A DNA stretch of 45,870 nucleotides from the NCBI GenBank assembly GCA_947624815.1, contig CANQME010000009.1, forward strand, positions 1 to 45,870. The letters run 5' to 3'. Origin of the DNA: an uncultured Lachnospiraceae bacterium (GTDB taxonomy: Bacteria; Bacillota; Clostridia; Lachnospirales; Lachnospiraceae). Under the pieces are notes generated by a model. The model was not told where the DNA came from. It ran no database searches and saw nothing but the letters and a program-made list of their open reading frames with translations. Every line of letters begins with the position of its first letter. The stretch's first letter is position 1. The position numbers were made by a program, and so were the translations under genes. Below are positions 7,627 to 16,289 of the stretch, one piece after another.

Positions 7627-8619
7627 CTACTCCTTCACGCCGGACGCGGCGATCCCCTGCTCCAGTTCGCTCTGTCCGTTCAGATAGAGCAGAACCGGCG
7701 GCATCATCATCACGATGCCGGCAGCGAAGGCTACCGCCGCCTTCTCCTGGGCGATATTGGGAAGGTACAGCGACAGCGGCCAGCGGGAAACCTCCTTCAG
7801 GAAAGCCACCGGCTGTTCCAGAGCGTTCCAGTTGTCGATAAAGCCCAGAAGGAGCGCGGTCACGATCCCCGGATAGCCAGACGGCAGTCCCACATGGAGC
7901 AACGCCCGCAGCTCTCCCGCGCCGTCCAGATAGGCCGCCTCCAGAAGGGCGTCGGGAATCGTCTCGAAGGACTTCGTCATGATAAAGACCGGAAATGTGG
8001 CCCAGACGGCCGGAAGGATCAGCGCCAGATGGGTGTCCAGAAAATGCAGCCGGTCCAGCACCAGATAGTTGGAAACCTGGGTCACCTGAAACGGAAGCAC
8101 CATCAGAAGCACGTAGAAGAAGAACAGCGGCTTCTTCCCCGGAAAGGAGAACCGGGCGAAGGCCCATGCCGCCGGCGCGCCCACCAGGAACTGTCCCGCC
8201 AGAGCCGGTATGACCTGGATGCAGGAATTCCAGAACATGACGTAGAAGCCAGGCGAACGGAACAGAAGCTCCAGAAACGGCTTGACAGACGGATAAGATG
8301 GGATTAGCGCCGCATGCACGGTCTCCCGGCCCGCGCCCAACGGCTCGGCGTACCGGTAAAGCAGCTCGTCCTCCGGCATGAAAGACGCCGCCAGCATCAG
8401 AAGGATGGGGAGCCAGACCAAGAGGCATACGGATATGCAGGCCAGACGGCGCAGGCGGACACGGGCGGTCCGCCCGGTATGCGCGGTGTGTGCGGCGTGC
8501 ATGGCATGTGCAGAATATGTCATATGCGTAATATGTGCAGTGCATCCGATGCGGCCGGACAGTCTGTCTCTTTGATTCGATGCAGCGCCCTCTTCGCTGA
8601 ACTCCTTCATATGCTCCAT
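7627..8619 (-). CDS. Carbohydrate ABC transporter permease, MalG-like
   Basis: A 330-residue binding-protein-dependent transport permease. It has about six membrane segments and the EAA loop EAAYLDGAGELRALLHVGLP that contacts the ATPase. The N-terminal ~55 residues are an unusual cytoplasmic extension rich in Ala and His (TAHITHMTYSAHAMHAAHT). The start at 8619 (MEHMKEF) is a choice: an in-frame ATG at 8733 would add 38 residues, and another at 8610 lies three codons downstream. It follows the MalF-like gene by a 107-221 bp gap without visible promoter or terminator and precedes the HlyD-like gene by 162 bp. No cognate ATPase gene is in the window, so a shared MsmK-type ATPase encoded elsewhere is likely. 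Confidence 0.86.
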   Translation of the reverse strand: MEHMKEFSEEGAASNQRDRLSGRIGCTAHITHMTYSAHAMHAAHTAHTGRTARVRLRRLACISVCLLVWLPILLMLAASFMPEDELLYRYAEPLGAGRETVHAALIPSYPSVKPFLELLFRSPGFYVMFWNSCIQVIPALAGQFLVGAPAAWAFARFSFPGKKPLFFFYVLLMVLPFQVTQVSNYLVLDRLHFLDTHLALILPAVWATFPVFIMTKSFETIPDALLEAAYLDGAGELRALLHVGLPSGYPGIVTALLLGFIDNWNALEQPVAFLKEVSRWPLSLYLPNIAQEKAAVAFAAGIVMMMPPVLLYLNGQSELEQGIAASGVKE

Positions 8620-8840
8620 CCTTATCTTCCCATTTCTTATACCGGTTTCATCCGCATCTGCTGTATGAAACTCCTGACAGTTCTTTGCAGATTTCAACAA
8701 AAACCGCATCCATACCGCCTGCCTCTGCCGCACAGGCAGCCGCCGGATTCACACAAGCCTGAACAACATCTCGTCAGCCTCACACGGCCAGCAACACAAA
8801 CACCGTCAGCTGCGAGCAAATCTGCGGCATGAACGCCCTG

Positions 8841-9920
8841 TCAGCCTCTCCTGAACCTGCGATACACGAAACGTATCAGACCTGCTGCCGCCGCGATCAG
8901 CAGCGCCGCCGCAACCAGCAGCATGGAACCGGTACACATATTCTGCACGTCCAGCGTCAGGAACCAGTGGCTGAACAGATGCGGGATCATATAGATACTC
9001 ATGTCCGGATAGGAACCGGCCAGCAGATACGCCTCCCGGTAGACGCGGAAGGAATTGACCACCGACAGGATCAGCACCAGACCGAAGGTTCCGGAAAGCC
9101 CCGGCAGCGTGATATAGCGGAGTCGCGCCATGGCCCCTGCCCCATCCACCCGCGCCGCGTCATAAAGACTCTCGGAGATGGAGGCCAGACCGGCCATCCA
9201 CAGCAGCAGGTCGTAACCTGCATTCTTCCAAATATAGGTTATAACAAGCACCGGAAACGCTGTACTGCTGTTAACCCAGTCATTGTTCCACGGCCGCGTA
9301 ACCTGTGATACGGCGCTTTCTCCGGCCACTGCAGCGCCTGACAGAACGCTCTCTCCCACGGCAGCAGCGCCTGACAGAACGCTCTCTCCCACGGCAGCAG
9401 CGCCCGGCAAGACACTTCCTCCCGCGGCTCCTCTGGCCGCAGATGCGGCCATTCCCCCGGTCATGCCCCAGACCCGGTTCAGCAGTTCGTTCAGCAGTCC
9501 GTCCTGGCAGAGAAGGATCTTCCAGACCAGCACCATGGCGGCCACCGGGATGACCATGGGAAGCACCAACGTCGTCTTGTACAGGTTGCCCTGTCCGTCC
9601 CGCCGGAATACCAGCAGGGCCAGCACAAAGGATACCAGCAGCAGTAGCGGCAGACATACCGTCAGGAACCGGGCGGTGTTGGACGCTGCCAGGCGGAAGG
9701 CGGTGTTCTGACAGACCGCCGTGTAATTTGCCAGACCCACCCGCGTCCGCCCCATGGCGTCCAAGAAGGAGCGGCGGACCACGTCGGCGAACGGAACCGC
9801 GGTAAACACCGCCACGCCCGCCAGGCTGGGCGCCAGGAAGAACCAGGCCGTCCGCGCCTGACGGCGGCGGATGCCGTGCTTTTGCCGCCGCGAACCTCTG
9901 CCTCGATCCTGGCTTCTCAT
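8841..9920 (-). CDS. Carbohydrate ABC transporter permease, MalF-like
   Basis: A 359-residue permease of the sugar ABC importer class. The first membrane helix is at about residues 26-46, and the EAA loop DAARVDGAGAMARLRYITLP is at about 254-273. Residues about 153-208, in the extracellular loop before TAFPVLVITYIWK, hold an 11-residue repeat (AAAVGESVLSG) that is not part of the usual family fold. Its ATG overlaps the stop of the upstream solute-binding protein gene (ATGA), indicating translational coupling and a shared transporter. Substrate class (oligosaccharide-like) is inferred from the family. Confidence 0.88.
   Translation of the reverse strand: MRSQDRGRGSRRQKHGIRRRQARTAWFFLAPSLAGVAVFTAVPFADVVRRSFLDAMGRTRVGLANYTAVCQNTAFRLAASNTARFLTVCLPLLLLVSFVLALLVFRRDGQGNLYKTTLVLPMVIPVAAMVLVWKILLCQDGLLNELLNRVWGMTGGMAASAARGAAGGSVLPGAAAVGESVLSGAAAVGESVLSGAAVAGESAVSQVTRPWNNDWVNSSTAFPVLVITYIWKNAGYDLLLWMAGLASISESLYDAARVDGAGAMARLRYITLPGLSGTFGLVLILSVVNSFRVYREAYLLAGSYPDMSIYMIPHLFSHWFLTLDVQNMCTGSMLLVAAALLIAAAAGLIRFVYRRFRRG
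9307..9420 (-). repeat. 33-bp coding minisatellite in MalF-like permease
   Basis: Two exact 33-bp units (9334-9366 and 9367-9399) are flanked by degenerate copies on both sides. Each encodes eleven residues (AAAVGESVLSG) and keeps frame. Confidence 0.93.
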
Positions 9921-12304
9921 TCTCGCTCCGCCTGGTACAGCATCACCTGCTGCTCTACGGCGGACGCCGCCTGTTCGACGGAGATCTTGCCTCTAAGACA
10001 GTCCATGGAACCGCTCACAACCATTCCCAGAAGCGTCTGATTCACATTCACCGGCTGACGGACGTCTTCGATCAGCCCGCGAAGCTTTGCCCGGTTCTCC
10101 GCGTCCGGATAACTGGCGCCGGCGGTGTAGTCCCAGTTGTTAAAACCCATACTGAAGGAAATATTATTGCCTTCTATCGCAAACATGGCATCCAGTCCCG
10201 CGACGCTGACCGGGAATCCGTCGTAGAGGTTCTCCTTCTGCACATCCGCGGAGAAGATGCATTTCACGAAATCCTTCGCCAGGTCCGGGTTGGCCGTCGC
10301 CTGATTGATTCCGATGAGCCCGCTCGGAAAATAGATTCCGTTCACCAGCTCCACGGCTGCGTCCGGATGGTTCGTCAGAAATGTCACCGGATAGCCGAAA
10401 TCGGAAATACTGTCCATCCTCTCAATGCCGCTGGCCGCCAGGCCCGCGTCGAAGAAGATGGCGCTGCCCTTGATGCCAAGAGGCAGCACGCGGTTGCTCA
10501 CATGGACATCGTCCTGCTCCTGATCGGTAAAGGTCTCTTTGGACCCACTGGCTTCCGCCAGGGCCTTCGCCGCCTCCAGATACGTGATAAGCGTCCCATG
10601 ATCGAGATTTAAGCCGTCCGCGCCGAACAGCTCCGGATAATGCAGAACCGCCAGCTCCCGCATGACCGATTCGTAGGTATCCGCCCACTGGAGTGGTTTT
10701 TCTCCCCGATAATCACGGATGCTCTCCAGAGAATTCCACGCCTCCACTGCGTCTGCATTTCCCAGAGCGATGGGAACCTGGATCCGGGCCGGCATCTGGT
10801 AAATGCCTCCGTCCGCGTCGGTGTAGCTCTCCGCCACCTGTGTCAGAAGCGGCGATTCCTGCTGGATCTGGGCGAACAGCTCCCGCATATCCATCAGCAC
10901 GCCCTTCGCCTTATAGGAATCGGCGGGCAGGCCGTCCAGAACGAATACGTCGGCGCCTTTGCCGTTTAAGATCTCCGTGTTCAGCGCACGGATCGTGTCG
11001 TCCGAGATGGTGGAAACATTGGTGTCCGTCTCCGTCGCGCAGCGCACATCCACGAACACATCCGGGTTCTCCTCCTGGAAGACGGATGCGGCCTGACGGA
11101 CCGTGGCGTTGTCGGTTAAGCTGTAGACCGTAAGCGTGTAGCGGGGAACGCTGGGCATCTCCGGGTCGTAGGTATAATGACAGACCACAAATCCGGCAAA
11201 TCCCCCATTCGTATAGCAGCCGTAGAAATCATTATCGTCTCCGGCGCAGATGGCGCTCAGATACCGGCTCTGACGGCCCATGGAGTTTAATCTTCCATCC
11301 ATCACCTGCTCCCACAGGGTTCCGCCCTTATTGACATGGAACAGCCCCTTCTCGCTTGCCAGATAGACGCCGCCCTCGCCATCGCCGAACAGATAATTGC
11401 CCTCGCCGTACTCAGTGATTCCAATGCTGTCGTCGAAGGGGATGTCCTCGATCTTCCTGCCGTCGCTTAAGTCGTAGCGGGTAACGCCGTCCTCCGTGAC
11501 GGTCAGGAATTCATTGCCCTCTATGTAACCGACGCTGGAATCCGAAACTGCCGGGAACCGTGCCATGCTGAAAAGCATCGCGCCGTCGGGTCGGTAGCAG
11601 TAGACATAATCCATATCGTGAAGCAGGATCCTGCCGTCCGCTGCCACGTCGATCTGGCCGGGGATCAGACCGTACTCCTGACCGGCCGGCGGGAGGAACA
11701 CATCGGAGAGCAGCTCCGTTACGCTGCCGTCGCCGCCTGTCTGGTACAGATGACACACGTAGCCTTCGTCGTCCATGGCGGTAAAATAATATTTGCCGTC
11801 CAGGCCGTAGGTGATCTTATAGGGCTCGGAACAGACATCCCCGGAGGTCAGCCTGTCCCGGTACCATTCCATCCACTCGGAATCCAGCTTCCAGGATTCT
11901 CCGTCGTAGAGATAGCGGACGGAGTCATGGGACTCGTAGTCGCACATATAGAACTCAAGACGGCCGCCCTCGCCTTTCAGAAGCGTGGTGTAGGAGTATT
12001 GGCTGGCGCTGTCGGGGAAGGTGAATTCTTCTTCCACATAACGGCCCAGCGGGATCTCGCCGTCCACGGCGGACGCCTGGGAACCGCCGAAGAGGCCGGA
12101 GCCGGACGATGCGTCTCCGCTTCCGCCGCCCTGGCTGTCCCCGGCGGAACCGCCGCCGGACTGGGAGTCGCCGCCGGACGCGCCGGAATTTTCCTCTCCC
12201 GCCTTCGTGTATTGACCGGTTCCCGCCCCGTTCCCGCAGCCGGCCAGAAGTCCGGCCGCAAGCGCGGCGGCGAGAACGATGGATATCATTCGATGTTTGC
12301 GCAT
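9917..12304 (-). CDS. Solute-binding lipoprotein with N-terminal beta-rich domain
   Basis: A 795-residue lipoprotein. The signal peptide ends in the lipobox LLAGC (Cys23), followed by a Gly/Ser linker to about residue 80. Residues about 85-388 are rich in beta strands with repeating aromatic and Asp/Gly turns (GLDGKYYFTAMDD, AADGRILLHDMDYVY, EDGVTRYDLSDGRK), which suggests a beta-propeller-like sensor domain. Residues about 389-795 resemble a family 1 extracellular solute-binding protein (YTLTVYSLTDNATVRQAASV...; ADVFVLDGLPAD). Typical sugar-binding proteins are about 400-450 residues, so the N-terminal half is an extra module. First gene of the cluster; its stop overlaps the MalF-like start. 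It is divergent from the two-component system genes. Confidence 0.85.
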   Translation of the reverse strand: MRKHRMISIVLAAALAAGLLAGCGNGAGTGQYTKAGEENSGASGGDSQSGGGSAGDSQGGGSGDASSGSGLFGGSQASAVDGEIPLGRYVEEEFTFPDSASQYSYTTLLKGEGGRLEFYMCDYESHDSVRYLYDGESWKLDSEWMEWYRDRLTSGDVCSEPYKITYGLDGKYYFTAMDDEGYVCHLYQTGGDGSVTELLSDVFLPPAGQEYGLIPGQIDVAADGRILLHDMDYVYCYRPDGAMLFSMARFPAVSDSSVGYIEGNEFLTVTEDGVTRYDLSDGRKIEDIPFDDSIGITEYGEGNYLFGDGEGGVYLASEKGLFHVNKGGTLWEQVMDGRLNSMGRQSRYLSAICAGDDNDFYGCYTNGGFAGFVVCHYTYDPEMPSVPRYTLTVYSLTDNATVRQAASVFQEENPDVFVDVRCATETDTNVSTISDDTIRALNTEILNGKGADVFVLDGLPADSYKAKGVLMDMRELFAQIQQESPLLTQVAESYTDADGGIYQMPARIQVPIALGNADAVEAWNSLESIRDYRGEKPLQWADTYESVMRELAVLHYPELFGADGLNLDHGTLITYLEAAKALAEASGSKETFTDQEQDDVHVSNRVLPLGIKGSAIFFDAGLAASGIERMDSISDFGYPVTFLTNHPDAAVELVNGIYFPSGLIGINQATANPDLAKDFVKCIFSADVQKENLYDGFPVSVAGLDAMFAIEGNNISFSMGFNNWDYTAGASYPDAENRAKLRGLIEDVRQPVNVNQTLLGMVVSGSMDCLRGKISVEQAASAVEQQVMLYQAERE

Positions 12305-12518
12305 AGATTTTCGTCCTCCTTCATGCTATTCCTCTGCAGGCGCGCCTCGGCGAACCGCTCGCCCGGCGTGCCTTCTGTATACCGATTTTAACAGGGGTTT
12401 CTCTAAAAATACTGGAAAGAGAAAGTTATTTTTAAAGATTATTTAGAGATATGTATGATATAATTTTTTTGGAAAGTATCATGTTCAGATCGTACTCAGA
12501 ATTGCAGGAGACAGTTCC
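12305..12518. promoter_or_regulatory. Divergent regulatory region between SBP and response regulator
   Basis: This 214-bp AT-rich gap carries the signals for both directions. On the plus side a perfect TATAAT is at 12459-12464, but there is no good -35 at 16-18 bp, as expected for an activated promoter. TTATTT occurs at 12426-12431 and 12439-12444, possible half-sites for the neighbouring response regulator. On the minus side a TAAAAT lies near 12390. No RNA structure was recognised. Confidence 0.45.
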
Positions 12519-13202
12519 ATGCGGATTTTAATGATTGAAGACGACAAAGATCTCTGCCTGAATATTAAACTGGCGCTTAACGCGGCCGGATATGAAACGG
12601 AATGCTGCCACAGCGGCGACGACGGGCTGTTCTACGCAAAAAGCGGGGCCTACGACGTGATCGTGCTGGACCGGATGCTGCCTAAGGTAGACGGACTGAC
12701 CGTGCTTCTGAGCCTGCGCCGTCAGGGCGTGCAGACGCCGGTGATCCTGGCGACAGCTCTGGACGGACTGGGCGAGCGGATCGACGGACTGGACGCGGGG
12801 GCGGATGATTATCTGGTAAAGCCGTTCGCGGTGGAGGAGCTGATGGCGCGGATCCGGGCCATTACCCGCAGACCGGGGAGGCTTCAGGATCCGGGCCGTC
12901 TGACGGCTTACGGGATCTGTCTGGAACCCGACCGGCGTATTCTCTCCTGCGAAGGGAAAAGCGTGAACCTGTCGAAGCGGGAAGCCTCGCTTCTGGAATG
13001 CTTCCTGAAGCATCCGGGACAGACGCTCGCCCGGGCGCGGATCCTCTCCTATGTCTGGGGCTCCGCGGCCGAGGTAGAGGAAGGGAATCTGGATAATTAC
13101 ATCTATTTTCTAAGGCGCCGGCTGTCCGCAGTGAACGCACCGGCGAAGCTGACGACGGTACATGGAGTCGGGTATCTGCTGGAATCGGCGGAATCCGACT
13201 GA
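12519..13202 (+). CDS. OmpR/PhoB-type response regulator
   Basis: A 227-residue two-domain regulator. The receiver domain (1-115) has the acidic pair D8/D9, the phosphoacceptor D51 in VIVLDRMLPKVDG and K101 in YLVKPF. The C-terminal winged helix (about 130-225) contains NLSKREASLLECFLKHPGQ and ends in TTVHGVGYLLE. AGGAG lies 8 bp before the ATG. The kinase gene follows after 35 bp. Given its divergent position it most likely controls the transporter cluster at 4.8-12.3 kb and perhaps itself; this is inference from layout. Confidence 0.93.
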   Translation: MRILMIEDDKDLCLNIKLALNAAGYETECCHSGDDGLFYAKSGAYDVIVLDRMLPKVDGLTVLLSLRRQGVQTPVILATALDGLGERIDGLDAGADDYLVKPFAVEELMARIRAITRRPGRLQDPGRLTAYGICLEPDRRILSCEGKSVNLSKREASLLECFLKHPGQTLARARILSYVWGSAAEVEEGNLDNYIYFLRRRLSAVNAPAKLTTVHGVGYLLESAESD

Positions 13203-13237
13203 GAGAAACCAGATATTACGCGCTACAGGAGCTTCTT

Positions 13238-14875
13238 ATGAAAATGTCTTTCTCCGGCAGTCAGAAACCGGGCCTTTCCAAAACACGCAACCCGTCCGCA
13301 CCGCGGACCGCAGGCCGCCGCGGCGGCCGTTTTGCCGCCAACTCCATGAACGTCCTGCGCCGCCGGCTGACGCTTCTGTATGCAGTCACGACCTCCCTGA
13401 TCCTGACGCTGGTCATGGCGGCGTTTCTCATCATGCGCATTCGGGAAACCAGGCAGGGACAGATGGAGGATTTCTATGATCTGTGGAATTCGCTGCAGTT
13501 CCGACTCCAATCCGATACGACGATCGCCCAGGGATTCCTGGCGCAGACGGAAGCCGATCATAAGGTCGTCATCCATATAGAAGAAAACGGAACGGCTCTC
13601 CTTTATAACGGCTCGTGGCAGCCTCAGACGCCGCGGGCGGAGCTGATCGGGCGGGTGAAAGCGCTGGCCGAAGCGGAGGGCGTATTTACCACGGTGCGGC
13701 CGATCTCGGCCTCTTCCGTAGTCAGCTCCATTTTCACGTTTCAGGGAGAATCCGGAGAGGATTACTGCGCCCGGGTGCTTGTCTCGGCCTTCGGCAGATC
13801 CGTCCGCGCCCTGTGTCTGATCGCCTATGTGCCGCCTGTAACCGACGCTCTCAGAACGACGCTGATCTGGCTCGCCGCGCTGGAGCTTCTGGGCGTCGCG
13901 GGCCTGTCCGCGATCAGCTGGTATTTCGTCGGCTGGTCGCTTCGCCCGGTGGCGGAAAGTCAGCGGAAGCAGGCGGAATTTATCGCGGCGGCCTCCCACG
14001 AGCTGCGCTCGCCTCTGGCCGTGCTGCGTTCCGGGATCGCCGCGCTGCAGAGCGCCTTCGCGGAGGTCTCTGCCTCTCCCCGGTCTCTGTCCGGGGAGGA
14101 CGCATCCGGCGCGTCCGTCTCCGGCCTTCTGTCCACCTTCGACAGCGAATGCGGCCGAATGGCGCGTCTCATCGACGATATGCTCCTTCTGGCGTCTGCC
14201 GACGCCCGGACATGGAAGCTTACGATGTCCGATGTGGATCTGGACACGCTCCTGATCGACACCTATGACGCCTGGCTCCCGCTCTGCCGCGGAAAGGGCA
14301 TCGGCCTGCGGCTGGCGCTTCCCGAGGAGCCGCTTCCTGTCCTTAAGGGCGACGCGGAACGCATCCGCCAGATCCTGGCGATCCTTCTGGATAACGCGGC
14401 CGCCTACACCCCGGCGGGAAAGGATATTCTGCTCAGCGCGGAGCCCGTCTCCGATCCCGGCCGGTCCGTCCTGCATTCCGGTCGTTTCCGGCGCCGGCTT
14501 CCGGCCGGGCGTTCCGGATCCGTTCGGATCCCCTCGCCGGCCCGCCAGGCCAGGATCCCAGGCGTCGCCTTGCCGGCTCATCGGGCCGGGATCTCCGGAG
14601 TCACCTTGCCGGTTCATCAGGCCAGAATCTCCGGCGTCGCCTTGCATGTCGCAGACCAGGGGCCCGGCATCCCCGACGATGTCAAACCCTATATCTTCGA
14701 CCGTTTCTACCGTGCCGATTCCGCCCGCAGCGACAAGTCCCATTTCGGTCTGGGCCTGAGCATCGCAAAGGAGCTGGCCGCTCTCCACGGAGGAAGTCTC
14801 TCTGTCTCGGATACAGAAACAGGAGGAAGCTGCTTTACGGCGGTCTTCCCCCTGAATTCAAATGCTGCTGACTGA
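13238..14875 (+). CDS. Membrane sensor histidine kinase with repeat insertion in ATPase domain
   Basis: A 545-residue partner kinase of the response regulator upstream. Membrane helices lie at about 42-66 and 206-233 around an extracellular sensor of ~140 residues. The H box FIAAASHELRSPL holds H254, the N box LLDNAAAYTP holds N386, and the G boxes are DQGPGIP (D473) and FGLGLSIAKEL. Between N box and G1, residues about 404-470 are a basic low-complexity insertion with a 12-residue repeat (ARIPGVALPAHR). In typical HisKA/HATPase kinases this stretch is a single short strand and turn, so the insertion would extend a loop of the ATP-binding domain. The stop codon abuts the stop codon of convergent larC with no base between. 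Confidence 0.92.
   Translation: MKMSFSGSQKPGLSKTRNPSAPRTAGRRGGRFAANSMNVLRRRLTLLYAVTTSLILTLVMAAFLIMRIRETRQGQMEDFYDLWNSLQFRLQSDTTIAQGFLAQTEADHKVVIHIEENGTALLYNGSWQPQTPRAELIGRVKALAEAEGVFTTVRPISASSVVSSIFTFQGESGEDYCARVLVSAFGRSVRALCLIAYVPPVTDALRTTLIWLAALELLGVAGLSAISWYFVGWSLRPVAESQRKQAEFIAAASHELRSPLAVLRSGIAALQSAFAEVSASPRSLSGEDASGASVSGLLSTFDSECGRMARLIDDMLLLASADARTWKLTMSDVDLDTLLIDTYDAWLPLCRGKGIGLRLALPEEPLPVLKGDAERIRQILAILLDNAAAYTPAGKDILLSAEPVSDPGRSVLHSGRFRRRLPAGRSGSVRIPSPARQARIPGVALPAHRAGISGVTLPVHQARISGVALHVADQGPGIPDDVKPYIFDRFYRADSARSDKSHFGLGLSIAKELAALHGGSLSVSDTETGGSCFTAVFPLNSNAAD
14548..14650 (+). repeat. 36-bp coding minisatellite in histidine kinase
   Basis: Three units with a 36-bp period (14548-14583, 14584-14619, 14620-14650) starting GGCCRGRATC, diverged at several sites, in frame. 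They encode a 12-residue repeat inside the kinase ATP-binding domain. Confidence 0.88.
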
Positions 14876-16285
14876 TTACCGGTCGATCTCCTCTTTCACC
14901 TGCGCAAGACTCATTCCCCGTTCTCTGGCGATGCGGGCCAGATCCTCGTATTCCAGCTTCGAACGGCTGACGCCGTAGCCGGACGAATCCTTGCGCCGGA
15001 CGGCTCCGTAAGGTGTTTCAATCACCGTTTCCTTCCGGTCAAGCACGTAGCGGCAGGTCTTAAGCTCACGGACGCCGATGGTCGTCGTATGCAGGTAGAT
15101 CAGCCTCAGAAGCTCCTCCCGGTTCTCTTCCCGGCACATGACGCGCAGAAGCGTCCCCGGCCGGGATTTCTTCATCCCGATGGGAATCGTATAGACCTCC
15201 AGGGCGCCGCCCTCCAGCAGGCGTTCCATCGCAAAACCCAGCGCCTCTGCTGTCATATCGTCCACATTGCAGGACAGCTCCAGAACCAGATCGGTCCGGT
15301 CCTCTGTCTCTCCCAGCATGGCCCGGACGCAGTTGGCCATTTCAAACTCCTTCTTCCCCATGCCGTAGCCGATGGCCCGGGTGCGCATCACCGGCATATC
15401 GCCGAACCGGGACGCGAAATGCTTCAGAAGCGCCGCGCCGGTCGGCGTGCACAGCTCGCCCTTCACGCTGCCTCCGTAGACCGGCACATCCCGCAGGATA
15501 TAGGCCGTGGCAGGAGCAGGCACCGGCAGGATCCCGTGGGCGCAGCGCACCTTGCCGCTTCCCACATGGACCGGAGACACCACCACCTCGTCGGGCGCCA
15601 GCCGGTCCATCAGAAGGCATACCGCCGTCACGTCTGCAATGGCGTCCATCGTCCCCACCTCGTGAAAATGAATCTCTGTCACCGGCATGCCGTGCGCATG
15701 GCTCTCCGCCTCGGCGATCAGCCCGTAAACCGCCAGAATGTCGTCCTTCACCTTCGCTGCGTTCCGGACGGACGCGGGAAGCGAGAGATGATCCTGAACG
15801 ATATGCTCAATATCATGCATACTGCTGTGATGGTGATGACCATGATGATCGTGATCATGACCGTCCCCGTGGTCATGGTCGTGATGGACATGGTCGTGAT
15901 CGTCCGCATGATCATGATACTCATGCCCATGGTCATGACAGGCCGCATGGCCGTGTTCATGGTCATGATGGCTGTGCTCATCCTCGCAGTCGCCGTGGTC
16001 ATGGTACTCGTGATCATGATCGTCTGCATGCTCATGCCCATGCTCCTCATGCTCATGCACGTCAAGGCTCTCCTCCTCGGCTCCGTCCACGGTCACCGTA
16101 ATGTGTGTTCCCGTGATCCCGCACTTCACCGAAGTCTCTCTCGTCACCCGCACGCCGGGCAGTCCCAACCCGTTCATTTCCCGAAGAAACTGCTCCGCTT
16201 CGCCCTCCGGCAGAAGCTCAAGAAGCGCAGCGGTCAGCATATCGCCTGCCGCGCCCATTCCGCAGTCCAGATACAGTGTTTTCAT
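14876..16285 (-). CDS. larC: LarC: nickel insertion into the nickel-pincer cofactor
   Basis: A 469-residue LarC, which inserts nickel by a CTP-dependent reaction into pyridinium-3,5-bisthiocarboxylic acid mononucleotide, the last step of nickel-pincer nucleotide synthesis. The start MKTLYLDCGMGAAGDML is the family N-terminus. Residues about 77-155 form a histidine/aspartate-rich run with roughly 35 histidines, likely for nickel binding or storage. The C-terminal part (LELSCNVDDMTAEALGFAME, later GRKDSSGYGVSRSKLEYEDLARIA-like region) is complete in one frame, unlike the lactobacillal larC that is split and read through a frameshift. It begins 4 bp after larB, with GAGGAAG as ribosome binding site. 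Confidence 0.95.
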   Translation of the reverse strand: MKTLYLDCGMGAAGDMLTAALLELLPEGEAEQFLREMNGLGLPGVRVTRETSVKCGITGTHITVTVDGAEEESLDVHEHEEHGHEHADDHDHEYHDHGDCEDEHSHHDHEHGHAACHDHGHEYHDHADDHDHVHHDHDHGDGHDHDHHGHHHHSSMHDIEHIVQDHLSLPASVRNAAKVKDDILAVYGLIAEAESHAHGMPVTEIHFHEVGTMDAIADVTAVCLLMDRLAPDEVVVSPVHVGSGKVRCAHGILPVPAPATAYILRDVPVYGGSVKGELCTPTGAALLKHFASRFGDMPVMRTRAIGYGMGKKEFEMANCVRAMLGETEDRTDLVLELSCNVDDMTAEALGFAMERLLEGGALEVYTIPIGMKKSRPGTLLRVMCREENREELLRLIYLHTTTIGVRELKTCRYVLDRKETVIETPYGAVRRKDSSGYGVSRSKLEYEDLARIARERGMSLAQVKEEIDR

Positions 16286-16289
16286 AATA

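Noticed and set aside
13223-14788. Minus-strand ORF of 521 codons opposite the histidine kinase
   Set aside because: Shadow of the kinase, which has all catalytic boxes in order on the plus strand.
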